Made by a program: the position numbers and the translations under genes. The notes beneath the pieces are model-generated. The model did no database searches. It had not been told where the DNA came from and was given only the letters and a program-made list of their open reading frames with translations. A DNA stretch of 64,000 nucleotides from Bacillus sp. OV322 (lineage in GTDB: Bacteria > Bacillota > Bacilli > Bacillales > DSM-1321), in contig NZ_FOMA01000003.1 in the NCBI RefSeq assembly GCF_900112495.1, forward strand, positions 333,510 to 397,509, read 5' to 3'. This document shows, one piece after another, positions 62,989-64,000 of the stretch (positions within the stretch are counted from its first letter, which is position 1; the number at the start of each line of letters is the position of its first letter).

Positions 62989-64000
62989 TTGATTCGCCAC
63001 TATTTAGAGGTTGTTATTTTATATAGTATTAAAATGTTTAAAGGTGAACGCTCGGTTCATGGAATTTATCATATGCTAAAAGGAAAAAAATCGTCACAGA
63101 CCATCCAGGATGCACATTTCTTCCGCCTGTCTCCCTTATTTGGTACGGTTCCTTCGCTTTCTAGGGAAGAATTGATGAAAACAGCGGCAGGGCTTGAGAA
63201 TAATGGGCTGATTGATCCCGGAACAAGGGAAGATCATTTTCTTATCAGCCGGCAGGGAGAGGACCTGCTTACAGAGTATCTGGACAAACAGCCAATGCCG
63301 GCGGCGCTTAACGGATTGAAATTCCATAGTGATGCTTTTGCTTTTTGGGCACGGCTTTCATTGCTTATCCAATCCCTTTCGCATATTATTCGCTCCCAAA
63401 AATCCTTTTATCCGATTCAGCGGAATCTGGGCATACAAAGCTTTGTGAAACAATTTCTGTCTGGCGCAGGTAAAAATCGAGTTCTTTTGGCAGAACATCT
63501 TTTTTCGGAACTAGTCAGTCTTTTAGAAACAAGGGAAGCACTGGAACAGAAAATCTTTGTGCTGAAATTGTCCGGAAGCCACCGCATCGGCAATACATAT
63601 AATCAGATTGCTGCAGAGCTTGCAGATGATGAATGGCATATTAAATTTGTGTTTCTTGGCACCATCCATTTTATGATGGAGCAAATATCTATGGACAAGG
63701 GGGATTACCCTTTGCTTGCATCCTTGCTGAAAAATAAGGGGAACAGCAATAATGGTTCCTTGACACAATCGTCCAAAGCCACACTGGATTTTTTGGAAAA
63801 AGGCTATTCCCTGCAGGATATAGCGGGAATAAGGAAACTCAAGTCAAATACCATAGAGGACCATATTGTCGAAATCGCACTGGCAGACAAAGAGTTTCCG
63901 ATACATGACTATGTATCGGAGAAAGAAAAAATGCTCATCTTACGGGCAGCTGGCGAAAGTAAAACTAAACAGTTAAAATCCATTAAAATGCTGGTAAAAG
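62989..64000 (+). CDS. ypbB: YpbB family helix-turn-helix protein, 3' end missing
   Basis: An open frame of 337 codons runs off the end of the window. It matches YpbB, the conserved gene upstream of recQ in Bacillus: GERSVHGIYHMLKGKKSSQT near the start and LKLSGSHRIGNTYNQIAAEL later, with a C-terminal helix-turn-helix-like LEKGYSLQDIAGIRKLKSNT. TTG 62989 gives the family N-terminus (IRHYLEVVILYSIKMFKGER); ATG 63034 is a shorter alternative. Role is unknown; the recQ link suggests DNA metabolism. Confidence 0.85.
   Translation, partial: MIRHYLEVVILYSIKMFKGERSVHGIYHMLKGKKSSQTIQDAHFFRLSPLFGTVPSLSREELMKTAAGLENNGLIDPGTREDHFLISRQGEDLLTEYLDKQPMPAALNGLKFHSDAFAFWARLSLLIQSLSHIIRSQKSFYPIQRNLGIQSFVKQFLSGAGKNRVLLAEHLFSELVSLLETREALEQKIFVLKLSGSHRIGNTYNQIAAELADDEWHIKFVFLGTIHFMMEQISMDKGDYPLLASLLKNKGNSNNGSLTQSSKATLDFLEKGYSLQDIAGIRKLKSNTIEDHIVEIALADKEFPIHDYVSEKEKMLILRAAGESKTKQLKSIKMLVK

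Overview
The window is chromosomal DNA from a spore-forming, low-to-moderate G+C Gram-positive bacterium of the family Bacillaceae (Cytobacillus/Mesobacillus-like rather than Bacillus subtilis itself; the genus is inferred). The main evidence is gene order. Long blocks follow the B. subtilis yqj-yqk-spoIIM-fur-xerD-drm-dacF-spoIIA-spoVA-lysA-ypuA-ribT-scpAB-dacB-spmAB-rluB-res-sigX-serA-ribU-fer-ypbB order. Strong Shine-Dalgarno sequences, T-box and FMN riboswitch leaders, Bacillus-type LexA boxes and matches to SigE, SigF, SigG and SigH promoters agree with this. There is no rRNA, tRNA, prophage, IS transposase or CRISPR array.

Layout. 1-2302: an ABC importer of the TrpXYZ type, its binding protein cut by the window edge. 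2627-8923: old-yellow-enzyme reductase, proline T-box plus pyrroline-5-carboxylate reductase, metallo-hydrolase, short-chain dehydrogenase, and a second proline T-box plus an archaeal-type prolyl-tRNA synthetase. 8965-20158: thioredoxin-like protein, SOS-controlled Y-family polymerase with its YolD partner, CDGSH protein, small redox enzymes, the MciZ cell-division inhibitor, NudF and a probable endonuclease Q. 20213-27424: acetyltransferase, SpoIIM, Fur, YqzK, XerD and the nucleoside-salvage operon deoB-punA-pdp. 27570-37051: dacF-spoIIAA-spoIIAB-sigF, a purine permease, a shortened spoVA operon (AA, AB, AEa, AF) and lysA. 37052-47270: a broken lipoprotein gene, ypuA, an orphan ribT, ypuF, the condensin genes scpA-scpB, two genes after them, and dacB-spmA-spmB. 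47271-58592: rluB, the cytochrome c biogenesis/respiration operon resABCDE, sigX-rsiX, a small membrane peptide gene and serA. 58981-64000: FMN riboswitch-ribU, an AT-rich orphan pair of ABC permeases, ferredoxin, and the start of ypbB.

Most of the window is conserved housekeeping and sporulation DNA. The unusual material is mostly between genes: two families of intergenic repeats, a 21-bp periodic array, a gene remnant and a frameshifted gene, an AT-rich permease island lying between a full repeat and a repeat fragment, and two sequences with strongly paired potential RNA structure (62826-62936 and 48022-48112). I did not find a clear new multi-gene system. The two structured intergenic elements and the permease island are the best candidates for something undescribed.
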